Below, piece after piece: positions 17,966 to 27,146 of a DNA stretch of 64,000 nt. The stretch's first letter is position 1; each line of letters begins with the position of its first letter. The notes under the pieces are model-generated. The model saw only the letters and a list, made by a program, of their open reading frames with translations. It was not told where the DNA came from and did no database searches. The translations under genes were made by a program, and so were the position numbers. The stretch is from Bacillota bacterium (GTDB lineage Bacteria; Bacillota; Clostridia; Acetivibrionales; Acetivibrionaceae): NCBI GenBank assembly GCA_023421115.1, contig JAEZUI010000183.1, forward strand, positions 14,805 through 78,804. The letters run 5' to 3'.

Positions 17966-18874
17966 ATGGGATTTTTTGATAAGTTAAAAGAGGGTCTTAA
18001 GAAGACTAAGAATGCTATAACAGAGAGAATAGATCAGGTTTTGGTTTCGTTTGGAAAAATTGATGAAGATTTGTTTGAGGAATTGGAAGAAATTCTTATT
18101 ACATCGGATGTGGGAGCAGAGGCAAGCGTTAAAATTATTGAGAATCTTAAGAAAAAGGTAAGGGAGAATAAGGTCACTGATCCTTTACAAGTTAAAGGAT
18201 TGCTAAAACAGGAATTAGCCGAGGTACTTTCGGTGGAAAACACCGAGCTAAATGTAAAAACTTCTCCTAGTGTTATTGTTGTTGTTGGGGTAAATGGAGT
18301 TGGAAAGACCACTTCTATTGGGAAAATTGCAAATCAGCTCAAACAAAGCGGTAAGAAGGTTGTAATGGCAGCAGCCGACACATTTAGGGCAGCAGCTATA
18401 GATCAGCTTGAGATATGGGCAGATAGAGTGGATGTGGATTTGATAAAGCATGCTGAAGGTGCAGACCCTGCTGCTGTTGTATTTGATGCTGTGCAATCGG
18501 TAAAAGCCAAAAAAATAGATGTATTGATTTGTGATACGGCAGGAAGACTCCACAACAAAAAGAATTTAATGGATGAATTAAAAAAGATATTTCGTATTAT
18601 TGACAGGGAATTGCCGGAGGCATCAAAAGAAGTTCTTTTGGTACTTGATGCGACTACGGGCCAAAATGCTATTATTCAGGCTAAGACTTTCAAGGAAGTA
18701 TCCCCGGTATCAGGCATTGTTTTGACAAAGCTAGACGGTACTGCTAAAGGTGGTATTGTAATTGCAGTTTCTTCAGAGCTTAACATTCCTGTCAAGCTAA
18801 TTGGTGTGGGCGAGCAGATTGATGACCTTCAGAGATTTAATCCTGAGGAGTTTGTTGAAGCTTTATTTTCATAA
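17966..18874 (+). CDS. ftsY: Signal recognition particle receptor FtsY
   Basis: The SRP receptor GTPase for co-translational membrane targeting. This is a short form (302 residues) without the long acidic A domain. The N domain is followed by the G domain with GVNGVGKTTSIGKIA, DTFRAAA, DTAGRLHNKKNLM, TKLDGTAKGG and the GVGEQIDDLQRF end. GGGAGG precedes the ATG. It is co-directional with smc but separated from it by a repeat element. Confidence 0.97.
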   Translation: MGFFDKLKEGLKKTKNAITERIDQVLVSFGKIDEDLFEELEEILITSDVGAEASVKIIENLKKKVRENKVTDPLQVKGLLKQELAEVLSVENTELNVKTSPSVIVVVGVNGVGKTTSIGKIANQLKQSGKKVVMAAADTFRAAAIDQLEIWADRVDVDLIKHAEGADPAAVVFDAVQSVKAKKIDVLICDTAGRLHNKKNLMDELKKIFRIIDRELPEASKEVLLVLDATTGQNAIIQAKTFKEVSPVSGIVLTKLDGTAKGGIVIAVSSELNIPVKLIGVGEQIDDLQRFNPEEFVEALFS

Positions 18875-18908
18875 AGCCCTTTCAGGAAGAATTGTATAAG
18901 GAGCAAAT

Positions 18909-19565
18909 ATGAACGCGGAAATAAAACACTATGCAAAAATTATTTGGGACTATCATCATATGAATCATGCCTTGACTTGTGTAGACTTAATATTTGTATT
19001 AGGAAGTCATGATATGCGTGTAGCTGAAAGAGGAGCTGAGCTTTATCTAAAGGGTTTGGCTCCCTTTGTTGTTATATCAGGAGGCTTGGGAAAGATAACT
19101 AAAAACCTTTGGAAGAAGACTGAGGCTGAAAAATTTGCAGAAATTGTATGGAAAATGGGAGTGCCAAAGGAAAAGGTATTGCTTGAAACACAATCCGCAA
19201 ATACCGGTGAAAACATAATTTTTTCAAGGGATTTAATATTAAGTAAAAGCTTAGAGGTAAATTCACTTATAGCAGTTAATAAGCCCTATATGGAAAGGAG
19301 AAGTTATGCTGCTATAAGTAAGCTTTGGCCTGTGAAAGAAATAATGGTAACGTCACCTATAATTGAGTTTGATAAATATATAGATGCGTATACAGAAGGG
19401 GAGATTACCCAAGAGGAAATAATAAGCGTAATGGTTGGAGATTTGCAACGTATGAAGTTGTATGCAGAAAAAGGATTTCAGGTATATCAGGATATTCCGC
19501 AAAATGTGTGGCTGGCATATGATAAACTGGTTGAATTAGGATTTATCCGCCATTTGATAAAATAA
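18909..19565 (+). CDS. YdcF / DUF218 family protein
   Basis: A 218-residue cytosolic member of the YdcF (DUF218) family. The conserved start IFVLGSHDMRVAERGAEL (normally VxLGG), the ISGG element and the ETQSANTGEN motif are seen. Some family members bind S-adenosylmethionine or act in envelope metabolism, but the function is not established. It begins 34 bases after ftsY with AAGGAGC and is likely in the same transcript. Confidence 0.8.
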   Translation: MNAEIKHYAKIIWDYHHMNHALTCVDLIFVLGSHDMRVAERGAELYLKGLAPFVVISGGLGKITKNLWKKTEAEKFAEIVWKMGVPKEKVLLETQSANTGENIIFSRDLILSKSLEVNSLIAVNKPYMERRSYAAISKLWPVKEIMVTSPIIEFDKYIDAYTEGEITQEEIISVMVGDLQRMKLYAEKGFQVYQDIPQNVWLAYDKLVELGFIRHLIK

Positions 19566-19597
19566 AGCAATTTAAAAGAATGAATAGTAGAAGGCTA

Positions 19598-19625
19598 TAA
19601 AGGACTGGAGAATTAACTCCAGTCC
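19598..19625 (-). terminator. Terminator hairpin between convergent genes
   Basis: GGACTGGAG / CTCCAGTCC with a six-base loop. Read on the minus strand it is followed by TTTATAG, so it best serves the small minus-strand gene next to it; it may also slow read-through from the plus strand. Confidence 0.65.
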
Positions 19626-19634
19626 AATAGAATA

Positions 19635-19805
19635 TTAATGATCGTTACGATGTTCAACAAGGTCAATTGCTCCAAGAACTATGTGAGCAAGTCCAAAACC
19701 GGTTATACCCCATTTGAATCTAGATGGTAAGGGTTTTATAGATAAACCGGTTGCAGTTACAACAGCCCCAAGGACTGTGGGAATCATGCCTTCACGGATT
19801 TTCAT
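19635..19805 (-). CDS. Small membrane protein, 56 residues
   Basis: The reverse strand encodes MKIREGMIPTVLGAVV and onward, ending LVEHRNDH, in 57 codons. An excellent ribosome binding site (AGGAGGATAAAC) precedes the ATG, and a hairpin terminator follows the stop. Two hydrophobic stretches (GMIPTVLGAVVTATGLSI and a second around FGLAHIVLGAIDLV) suggest two membrane helices separated by a basic loop. I do not recognise the family; the clean expression signals argue that it is real. Confidence 0.7.
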   Translation of the reverse strand: MKIREGMIPTVLGAVVTATGLSIKPLPSRFKWGITGFGLAHIVLGAIDLVEHRNDH

Positions 19806-19890
19806 ATGTTTATCCTCCTAAAAAATTTAGAGTTCTTATAGAGGATATTTTGTGTATTTTTTTATAATTAATGTCTAGGAATTTATGGAC

Positions 19891-20337
19891 TTAACTGTTT
19901 ATTATGTTTACTTGCTTATCTATAAGCTTTGTAGCTTTGTTAAGCGACAAAATAGCATTTCTATAGCGTAAGCCTGATTTTATCTTGTTGACAAGTATAA
20001 GTCTGTTAATATGATCAAGAGGCTTGATAATATAGTCAAATATGTCATATTCAAGTATTTTTTCAATATTATCTGAGCCGTCTAGACTTGAAGTTACTAT
20101 TATCGGTATCTCTTTATAATAAGGAGTTTTTGTGAATTCTTGCATAAATTCATAACCGCCCATAACAGGCATTATCATATCGAGAAGTATCAAGTCGATA
20201 TTACGGCTTTCAATAAGATCTAAAGCTTCACGACCGTTTAGTGCAGATATAATGTTGTATCTTTCATTGTATAGATAATTTCTAATTATTGCATTATCAA
20301 GAACATTATCATCTGTTACTAAAATTGTATTTATCAT
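19891..20337 (-). CDS. Single-domain response regulator (CheY-like)
   Basis: A 148-residue receiver protein with the phosphoacceptor Asp in LLDMIMPVMGGYEF, the Asp pair near the N-terminus (VTDDN), the switch Ser in VTSS and the Lys in IIKPLD. There is no output domain beyond a C-terminal helical tail of about 30 residues. The start is the ATG at 20337 behind AAAGGAGC. No histidine kinase is adjacent, so the partner is unknown. Confidence 0.85.
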   Translation of the reverse strand: MINTILVTDDNVLDNAIIRNYLYNERYNIISALNGREALDLIESRNIDLILLDMIMPVMGGYEFMQEFTKTPYYKEIPIIVTSSLDGSDNIEKILEYDIFDYIIKPLDHINRLILVNKIKSGLRYRNAILSLNKATKLIDKQVNIINS

Positions 20338-20413
20338 AATATTAGCTCCTTTTGATTTAAAATTTCGAAGCAATGTTCTAAAATACGCAAGAGTTTAAAT
20401 TTATATACAATAC

Positions 20414-20515
20414 TTAGGCCATTTCAAAAAATAACTTATACAGTATTAAAATCATAATACCAATCAAATCAGATTTTTTGAAAGGGCGATTGCAAAGTTT
20501 ATTGGAATCACCTTA
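20414..20515. repeat. Dispersed repeat element, copy 3 (102 bp)
   Basis: Begins TTAGGCCATTTCAAAAAATA and ends TTTATTGGAATCACCTTA; the two ends are the two end types of the family in inverse orientation. It lies in the 465-base gap between the divergently read response regulator and sigma factor genes. Confidence 0.85.
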
Positions 20516-20531
20516 TATTTATATAATTCTA

Positions 20532-20605
20532 CGTTTCAAAAAAAAATCCTCTTCTTTTGAAAGATTCTAAATTTTAATATACACTTATTTGTGGAAATGG
20601 CCTTA
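20532..20605. repeat. Degenerate dispersed-repeat remnant
   Basis: CGTTTCAAAAAAAAATCC at one side and GTGGAAATGGCCTTA at the other resemble family ends, but the middle is unlike other copies. It directly follows copy 3. Confidence 0.4.
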
Positions 20606-20644
20606 TGTAATATTAAGTTTTTGGTGATTTGCTAAAACTAGTAG

Positions 20645-20673
20645 TTTAAAAGAGCTTAAAAAAAAGGTATAAT
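20645..20673 (+). promoter_or_regulatory. Probable promoter for the ECF sigma/anti-sigma pair
   Basis: TTTAAA (20645-20650), a 17-base spacer and TATAAT (20668-20673). The leader is about 120 bases. Confidence 0.5.
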
Positions 20674-20802
20674 GTTTTTTGGATGTTTAAGAAACTAAGT
20701 TCTTTCAGAGGAATTTACGATATATAATTTGATGTTTAAGTATCTCAAAATTTTGTGTTTTTGAATTTTACAATAAAAACCGCAGGGGGTGAGACTGCCG
20801 GC

Positions 20803-21399
20803 ATGAGTGAGAATGAAAGAAATTTGGTTGAAAGAGCAAAATCTGGGGATATAGAGGCTTTTGAACAACTTATTTTAGGTTGCCAGAAAAAGGTGTTTAA
20901 CATAGCTTTTAGAATGATAGGTAATTATGAGGATGCTAATGAATTAGCCCAGGAGGTATTTCTTAAAGCATTCAGATCCATAAAAAAATTCAAAGGAGAT
21001 TCATTGTTTTCCACATGGATTTATAAAGTAACAGCGAATGTTTGTCTCGATGAAATACGCAAAAGGAAAAAGAAAGTGGTAATATCCTTAGATCAAGAAA
21101 TTGAATTTAATGATGGTGAGGTAAAGCGGCAGATACCTGATAGTGCCCCGACTCCAGATATGGAAGCAGAGACTAATGAATTAAAGAACGTTGTAAATGA
21201 ATCCATTGCGCAACTGAACGAGGATTACAAAAGTATGATTATTTTAAGGGATATCCAAGGATTGAGTTATGATGAGATTTCGAAGATAGTTAATTGTCCT
21301 GAGGGTACCGTAAAATCTAGAATAAGCAGGGCAAGGCAGGCACTTAAAAAAATTCTTCAAGGAAAGAAGGAACTTTTAAATGAGGAATTCGTCAAATAA
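20803..21399 (+). CDS. ECF RNA polymerase sigma factor (SigW/RpoE-like)
   Basis: A 198-residue extracytoplasmic-function sigma factor. Region 2 contains AFRMIGNYEDANELAQEVFLKAF and FSTWIYKVTANVCLDEIRKRK; region 4 contains LRDIQGLSYDEISKIVNCPEGTVKSRISRAR, the DNA-binding helix-turn-helix. The start is the ATG at 20803 after GGGGGTGAG; the frame is open upstream from a TTG at 20755, without a better site. It is followed after about 20 bases by its probable anti-sigma factor. Confidence 0.92.
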   Translation: MSENERNLVERAKSGDIEAFEQLILGCQKKVFNIAFRMIGNYEDANELAQEVFLKAFRSIKKFKGDSLFSTWIYKVTANVCLDEIRKRKKKVVISLDQEIEFNDGEVKRQIPDSAPTPDMEAETNELKNVVNESIAQLNEDYKSMIILRDIQGLSYDEISKIVNCPEGTVKSRISRARQALKKILQGKKELLNEEFVK

Positions 21400-21419
21400 T
21401 ATAGAAAGGAGGGATGAAG

Positions 21420-22589
21420 GTGAAAAAATGTGAAGATATATTAGAATTGTTATCATTATATATTGACAATGAGCTTGATGATGAAACATCTAAGCTTGTA
21501 AAAGAACATGTTGAGTTGTGCAGTTCGTGTAAAGATGAGCTTGTACAGCTTCAGCAAGTTGTTAAAATGTGTAACGAGGTCGATGAAGTTGAACTGCCTG
21601 ATAGCTTTAATGAGGTTTTACACCAAAAACTAAAGCTAGAACACAAAAAGATGGAAGATGACAAGAAAATAACAGTTATGAGAAACAGGATATTGAAAAC
21701 AATAACTTCGGTTGCTGCAATATTTATTGTAATATTTGCGGTACGGGGATTTATGAATATAGGAATGCTAAATAAGGGCGATTCATCTAATAAAAATGCT
21801 GAATCTATGAATAACATTATGAGTTTTGACAGTGTAATGAATGAAAGGGAGCGTGGGACTGATTGGAGTGCACAATCAGCAAATGAAATTCTTGCGGATG
21901 GAGATGTTAGCGATAAAGATAAAGAGACTGGAGATGTAGCTTTTACAGCTAAAGCCGATGGAACAAATTATGAAGACAAGGGTGAAGTTGAGGTTGGTAT
22001 AAACCCAACTGAAGCTATTGCTGCCAAAGCTACAACTAATGACCCAAAAGTCAGTCTACAGTTTAATGAGCCAATAGAATCTACTTATTCAATGGCTAGC
22101 GTACCAGCAGGAGGCGCTGTAGAGCTTATTATTACTTTGACTGCGACAACTGAAAATATTGAGTCGGATAAATTAAAGATAAGTGAGCTTGCCGATAAAT
22201 TCGGTACAAAAACTGAAGTCAGTGAATTGAATTCTTTAGATGAAGCTACAGAAATGCACTCCTTTGGTGGCGAAATTTCGAAATATAGTATTAGTCATGA
22301 TGACAGTTTTTCTATAAGCTACAGTATGGATAAAGCAAGTTATGACAAGTTTATAAAAGAAATTGAAGGCAATTATAGCGGAGAATATTCAGTGACCAAC
22401 GATGAAGAGCATCTTAGTGGAAGATTAAAAGAAATAGACAAACGTATAAAGGAGCTTGAAAAGAATAAATCAGTCTACACAGATGAATACAAGAGCTTGA
22501 ATTACGATAAGGAAGGCATAATGAAGCAGCTAGATAATCTGAATTTAAGTAATAACATAAGGGTCGATATAAAAATATATAGTGATTAG
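21420..22589 (+). CDS. Membrane anti-sigma factor with zinc-finger and DUF4349-like domain
   Basis: The N-terminus (about 1-45) is a putative zinc-finger anti-sigma domain with HxxxCxxC in EHVELCSSC. A single membrane helix follows (about 90-108, ITSVAAIFIVIFAV). The extracellular part (about 210-389) resembles DUF4349, with its terminal coiled coil (GRLKEIDKRIKELEKNK). The start is chosen as the GTG at 21420, six bases after AAAGGAGGG; the ATG at 21414 abuts that site. Paired with the sigma gene just upstream, it should sequester it at the membrane. Confidence 0.85.
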   Translation: MKKCEDILELLSLYIDNELDDETSKLVKEHVELCSSCKDELVQLQQVVKMCNEVDEVELPDSFNEVLHQKLKLEHKKMEDDKKITVMRNRILKTITSVAAIFIVIFAVRGFMNIGMLNKGDSSNKNAESMNNIMSFDSVMNERERGTDWSAQSANEILADGDVSDKDKETGDVAFTAKADGTNYEDKGEVEVGINPTEAIAAKATTNDPKVSLQFNEPIESTYSMASVPAGGAVELIITLTATTENIESDKLKISELADKFGTKTEVSELNSLDEATEMHSFGGEISKYSISHDDSFSISYSMDKASYDKFIKEIEGNYSGEYSVTNDEEHLSGRLKEIDKRIKELEKNKSVYTDEYKSLNYDKEGIMKQLDNLNLSNNIRVDIKIYSD

Positions 22590-22700
22590 CACTGACAGTT
22601 TTGTTGTGATATTATAACAGTACACTTATTTTTTAAAGTTAATTGAAGTAGTTTTATTATATGTACAATACCGATTATAACAATTTAATAAAAAAATATC

Positions 22701-22731
22701 CAAAACAGCAGTTTACGGCTGTTTTGTTTTT
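22701..22731 (+). terminator. Rho-independent terminator after the anti-sigma gene
   Basis: CAAAACAGC / GCTGTTTTG hairpin followed by TTTTTG. The rest of 22590-22857 shows no gene. Confidence 0.85.
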
Positions 22732-22857
22732 GTGTAAAATGGTTTTGTATAGAAATGTTTGTTATGAAAAAATATTTTTTAGAAGAATATAATGTATATG
22801 ATGAAATTAAGAATGATACTTATAAAATAAATATACACAAGAGAAGGTGATGACTTA

Positions 22858-23025
22858 ATGGAAATTAAAGCTGTTGTTGACAGAATTGAGAATGGATATG
22901 CCGTTTTGAGACCTGAGGGCTATGGAATGGAAATTTGCGTTCCTGTAGACACCTCGGATAAGAAATATTTAAAAGGTGAGAATATAACCTTGCTACTTAA
23001 TGGAAATGATGAAAATAATGGATAA
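22858..23025 (+). CDS. DUF3006-like small protein
   Basis: 55 residues beginning MEIKAVVDRIENGYAVLRPE. The pattern (K-A-V-V-D-R-I/F-E-x-G-Y-A-V) is that of the DUF3006 family of small beta-rich proteins of unknown role, common next to other genes in Clostridia. GAAGGTGATG precedes the ATG. It ends 53 bases before polA and may be co-transcribed with it. Confidence 0.75.
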   Translation: MEIKAVVDRIENGYAVLRPEGYGMEICVPVDTSDKKYLKGENITLLLNGNDENNG

Positions 23026-23078
23026 AAACAAGAGATTGAGAAATATTAGTAATGAGCTTTTTAAAAGAGAGGGTGCCG

Positions 23079-25769
23079 ATGAAAAAACAAAAATTAATGG
23101 TTATTGATGGAAATAGTATATTGAATAGGGCTTTTTACGGACTGCAAGGTACTAATCTTTTGGCTACATCAGATGGATTGTACACTAATGCTATATTTGG
23201 ATTTATCAATATAATGAATAAGTATATTGAAGAAGAAAATCCTCAGTATCTTTGCGTTGCTTTTGATTTGAAGGCACCTACGTTCAGGCACAAGCAATTT
23301 GACGGCTACAAAGCCAATAGAAAGGGAATGCCGGAGGAATTGAGAGTTCAGGTTCCGGTTATCAAGGAAGTGCTTGACGCAATGAATATAAAACGTCTTG
23401 AGATGGAAGGCTTTGAAGCTGACGATATACTCGGGTCCATATCATTGTGTGCTCAACAAAAGGATATGGAGGTAGTAATCGTTACAGGAGACAGAGACGC
23501 TTTGCAGCTTGCAAGTAAAAGCACAAGGATAAAGATACCTAAGACAAAAGGTGGTAAAACTGAGACAGAGGAATATGATATTGGCACTATACGTGAAAAG
23601 TATAATATTGAGCCTGTTCAGTTTATTGATGTGAAAGCTTTAATGGGCGATACTTCCGATAATATACCAGGAGTTCCCGGAATAGGTGAGAAGACTGCCT
23701 TAGACCTTATACAGAATTATAATAGCCTCGAGAATTTGTATGAGAGTGTTGATCAAATTACTAAAAAGGGTCTTAAAGAGAAGCTTATAACCTATAAAGA
23801 ACAAGCTTTTATGAGTAAGAAGCTTGCCGAGATTGAAAGAAATATGCCATTTTTATGCCATATTGACGAACTTATAAGAAATGAGTTTGATAAATCCAAA
23901 CTCTATGAGCTTTTTAAAAGGTTAGAGTTCAAAAGCTTTATTGATAAGTTCGGATTAAAAGACAGTCAGCCCCAAGTGTCTTTAGTTGTTAATACGGAGA
24001 TCATAAAGGACAAGCAAGGGGTTATAGATTTAAAAAATAAGGTTTTGAAAGCAAAAGAGGCATCCTTCTATTATTTGATAGATAAGATTGACAAATTCAA
24101 GAACAGACTTTCAGGTATTTCTGTATCGGTTGATGAAGGACGTGCCTATTATTTAAGTTTTAATGATGGTTTTAGCGAGGACGGATTTTTAGACGAGTTT
24201 AAAAGTATTATTGAAGATAGTGAAATCAAGAAATACGGGCACGATTTGAAGAATTTCATTGTTTACCTCAAGAATAAAGATATTGAGCTAAACGGCATAG
24301 CATTTGATACCATGATAGGTGCATATATTATAAACCCTTCCCGTGACACTTATACTATCTCCGAATTGGCAAATGATTATATGGGTATAGATGTAAAATC
24401 CATTGAAGAAATGGCCGGTAAAGGCAGAAATTTTGTGGCCTTTGATGCTATGGAAGAGGAAGTACTTAAAAATGTAGTGGGCTTATATCCTGAGGTTATA
24501 TTTAAGACTATGAAGAAAATTGAAGAAAAGCTTAAGGAAAATGATCAGGAAAGTCTTTATTACAATATTGAGCTTCCGCTCGTTAAGGTTCTTGCTGATA
24601 TGGAGTTTTACGGCTTTAAAGTAAACATTAATGAGCTTGTAACCATCTCAAGGCAACTTGATGAAAAGATACAGGGTCTTACTTTGAAGATATATGAGCT
24701 TGCAGGAGAAGAGTTTAATATAAACTCCCCGAAACAGTTGGGAGTAGTACTGTTTGAAAAGCTTGAACTACCAATTATAAAAAAGACAAAAACAGGGTAT
24801 TCTACCGATGCGGAAGTGCTGGAAGAACTTGCCGAAAAGCATGATATTGTATCGAATATTCTTGAGTATCGTCAGTTGGTCAAATTGAAGTCCACTTATA
24901 TAGATGGCCTTATGGGGGGTATAAATCCAGTTACCGGCAAAATACATTCTAGCTTTAATCAGACTGTTACTGTTACAGGAAGAATAAGCAGTACAGAGCC
25001 GAACCTTCAAAATATCCCAATAAAGCTTGAAATGGGCAGAAATATAAGAAAAGCTTTTGTACCTTGTGGGGATAACTTTAAACTGGTTGATGCGGACTAC
25101 TCGCAAATTGAGCTGAGGGTGTTAGCCCATATAACCGATGATGAGAATATGATTGAGGCGTTTATAAAAAATGAAGATATTCATACTTCTACCGCTTCAA
25201 AAGTATTTGGTGTGCCTCTAGAGGAAGTGACTTCTGCATTAAGATCAAAGGCAAAGGCTGTAAACTTTGGAATAGTCTATGGAATAGGTGACTTTAGTCT
25301 TTCAAAGGATCTTGGTATAACGAGAAAAGAGGCTAGAGCATATATTGACGGATATCTTGATAAGTATGCAAATGTAAAGAAATATATGCATGATATAGTT
25401 GCTCAGGGAAAAGCGCTGGGTTTTGTTACTACTATGTTTGGAAGGAGAAGGTATTTACCCGAGCTTAAGGCGAGTAACTTTAATGTTAGGTCTTTTGGGG
25501 AAAGAATTGCGATGAATACGCCTATTCAAGGGAGTGCTGCCGATATAATAAAAATAGCAATGGTTAAGGTACACAGTGAGTTGACAACAAGAAAGCTCAA
25601 ATCAAGACTAATATTGCAGGTACATGACGAACTTATTATTGAGGCACATGAGAGTGAATTGGAAGAGGTAACAAAGCTTTTGAAAGAAAGCATGGAAAAT
25701 GCAGCGGAGCTAAAAGTTCCTCTTAGTGTAGAAGTAAAATCAGGACTTAGCTGGTATGAGACGAAATAG
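23079..25769 (+). CDS. polA: DNA polymerase I
   Basis: 896 residues. The 5'-3' exonuclease domain occupies about 1-290 (MVIDGNSILNRAF, EADDILG, GDTSDNIPGVPGIGEKTA). The middle domain has the 3'-5' exonuclease fold, but the DxE metal ligands are replaced (FYYLIDKID), so proofreading is probably lost, as in Bacillus-type Pol I. The polymerase domain carries motif A DADYSQIELRVLAHI, motif B RSKAKAVNFGIVYGI and motif C LQVHDELIIEA. The start is the ATG at 23079 after GAGAGGGTG. coaE follows within 30 bases. Confidence 0.97.
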   Translation: MKKQKLMVIDGNSILNRAFYGLQGTNLLATSDGLYTNAIFGFINIMNKYIEEENPQYLCVAFDLKAPTFRHKQFDGYKANRKGMPEELRVQVPVIKEVLDAMNIKRLEMEGFEADDILGSISLCAQQKDMEVVIVTGDRDALQLASKSTRIKIPKTKGGKTETEEYDIGTIREKYNIEPVQFIDVKALMGDTSDNIPGVPGIGEKTALDLIQNYNSLENLYESVDQITKKGLKEKLITYKEQAFMSKKLAEIERNMPFLCHIDELIRNEFDKSKLYELFKRLEFKSFIDKFGLKDSQPQVSLVVNTEIIKDKQGVIDLKNKVLKAKEASFYYLIDKIDKFKNRLSGISVSVDEGRAYYLSFNDGFSEDGFLDEFKSIIEDSEIKKYGHDLKNFIVYLKNKDIELNGIAFDTMIGAYIINPSRDTYTISELANDYMGIDVKSIEEMAGKGRNFVAFDAMEEEVLKNVVGLYPEVIFKTMKKIEEKLKENDQESLYYNIELPLVKVLADMEFYGFKVNINELVTISRQLDEKIQGLTLKIYELAGEEFNINSPKQLGVVLFEKLELPIIKKTKTGYSTDAEVLEELAEKHDIVSNILEYRQLVKLKSTYIDGLMGGINPVTGKIHSSFNQTVTVTGRISSTEPNLQNIPIKLEMGRNIRKAFVPCGDNFKLVDADYSQIELRVLAHITDDENMIEAFIKNEDIHTSTASKVFGVPLEEVTSALRSKAKAVNFGIVYGIGDFSLSKDLGITRKEARAYIDGYLDKYANVKKYMHDIVAQGKALGFVTTMFGRRRYLPELKASNFNVRSFGERIAMNTPIQGSAADIIKIAMVKVHSELTTRKLKSRLILQVHDELIIEAHESELEEVTKLLKESMENAAELKVPLSVEVKSGLSWYETK

Positions 25770-25798
25770 AACTAAACATGTGTTAGGATGAAGAGATA

Positions 25799-26374
25799 AT
25801 GAGAATAATTGGGGTTACCGGAGGAATTGGAAGCGGTAAAAGTACAGTATCAAAAATACTTGCTTCTTTTGGTGCACAAATCATCGATGCCGATATGTTG
25901 GCAAAGCAAATAGTGGAAAAGGGTCAGAAAGCACTTGAGGAGATAGTAGAATGTTTTGGTGATAAAATTTTGGATCCGGAAGGGAATTTGGACAGAAAAA
26001 AGCTTTCCGGCATAGTCTTTAAGGACAAACAAAAGTTGGAAGTACTAAATAGGATAACTCATGACCATGTTGCAAAAAGAATTATTGAGAATATAGAGGG
26101 TCTGAATAAAACCGAAATTGCCGTGGTTGATGCGCCAATTCCCATTGAACATGGATTTCTAGATGTGGTTGATGAGGTTTGGGTTGTTATTGCAGATAAA
26201 GAAGTTCGAATAAAAAGAGTTATGGAACGAAGTGGACTTACATACAATGAAGTAGAGGACAGAATTAAGGCACAACTAAGTGATGACTATTACAGAAGTA
26301 TTTCAAAAGTAGTAATAGTAAATAACGATTCTGTTGAAGAATTGAGGCAACAAGTTAAAAAATATTATTTTTAA
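25799..26374 (+). CDS. coaE: Dephospho-CoA kinase
   Basis: The last step of coenzyme A synthesis. The P-loop GVTGGIGSGKSTVSK, the DADMLAK segment and the LID region (RIKRVMERSGLTYNEVEDRI) are clear over 191 residues. It follows polA by 29 bases, an arrangement seen in many Firmicutes, and probably shares its transcript. Confidence 0.95.
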   Translation: MRIIGVTGGIGSGKSTVSKILASFGAQIIDADMLAKQIVEKGQKALEEIVECFGDKILDPEGNLDRKKLSGIVFKDKQKLEVLNRITHDHVAKRIIENIEGLNKTEIAVVDAPIPIEHGFLDVVDEVWVVIADKEVRIKRVMERSGLTYNEVEDRIKAQLSDDYYRSISKVVIVNNDSVEELRQQVKKYYF

Positions 26375-26446
26375 TGCCAGTTTCAGTGTGTTAAGAAGAT
26401 GTAATATTATAGGGTACTGGTAATAATGATAGGGTAGGTAAAAGCA

Positions 26447-27028
26447 GTGAAGAAAATGTCAGAGCGTTTAAGGGTAGTAATTGTAATTATTTTAGTTTTT
26501 TCAGCAATTTTATTCTTGCTAAATGGTATTGGGAAAAATATATTTCCATTGGAATATAGGGATTTGGTCTTAAGATATGCGCAAGAGAATGAGTTGGATC
26601 CACTTTTGGTTTTTTCGGTTATAAAAGCTGAAAGCAATTTTAACCCTAATGCAACTTCTCATAAGAATGCAAGAGGCTTGATGCAAATAATTGATAATAC
26701 AGGTATATGGGCAGCTGAAAAAATCGGTATAGAAGGATTTAGAGTTGAATCTTTATATGACCCTGAGGTCAATATAAAAATAGGTTGTTGGTATCTTAAG
26801 AACTTAAGAAATGAAATTTACCAATATAACGGTGAGATGAACAATGACCTTATTTTAGCTGCCTATAATGGTGGAATAGGTAATGTTCAAAAGTGGTTGC
26901 AAAATAGGCAATACAGCAGCTCAGGAAAAGCTTTAGACAAGATACCTTTCAAGGAAACCGAAAACTATGTTAAAAGGGTTAATAACTACTGGAAAATATA
27001 CGAAAACCTTTATCGAAAGGGTATTTAA
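26447..27028 (+). CDS. Membrane-anchored lytic transglycosylase (Slt70-like)
   Basis: 193 residues. An uncleaved-looking N-terminal membrane segment (VVIVIILVFSAILFLLNGIG, about 10-29) is followed by a family 1 lytic transglycosylase domain with the catalytic Glu in VIKAESNFNP, then ARGLMQI, and AAYNGGIGNVQKW. It cleaves peptidoglycan between MurNAc and GlcNAc. It starts at GTG 26447 (ATG 26456 is an alternative). It is downstream of coaE, as in other Clostridia. Confidence 0.9.
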   Translation: MKKMSERLRVVIVIILVFSAILFLLNGIGKNIFPLEYRDLVLRYAQENELDPLLVFSVIKAESNFNPNATSHKNARGLMQIIDNTGIWAAEKIGIEGFRVESLYDPEVNIKIGCWYLKNLRNEIYQYNGEMNNDLILAAYNGGIGNVQKWLQNRQYSSSGKALDKIPFKETENYVKRVNNYWKIYENLYRKGI

Positions 27029-27044
27029 AACAAATTGTTTATCA

Positions 27045-27080
27045 CAGCGGGAGTTGCCACCTTGCCTACAGCTCCCGCTG
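27045..27080 (+). terminator. GC-rich hairpin after the transglycosylase gene
   Basis: CAGCGGGAG pairs with CTCCCGCTG across an 18-base loop. No T run follows, so terminator activity is uncertain. Confidence 0.4.
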
Positions 27081-27115
27081 CGATTAATTATGTGCTACTT
27101 TTTTGTGTCATAAAT

Positions 27116-27146
27116 GTTGTATAGGTTAATTTTTGAAATGGCCTAA
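27116..27146. repeat. Single end of the dispersed repeat (31 bp)
   Basis: TGTATAGGTTAATTTTTGAA then ATGGCCTAA matches one end type. The stop codon of the neighbouring minus-strand gene (TAG, complement of 27143-27145) lies inside its terminal TTAGGCC. Confidence 0.7.

Noticed and set aside
19891..20337. Start of the response regulator at 20373 (extra MLRNFKSKGAN)
   Set aside because: The AAAGGAGC ribosome binding site lies inside that extension and serves the ATG at 20337.
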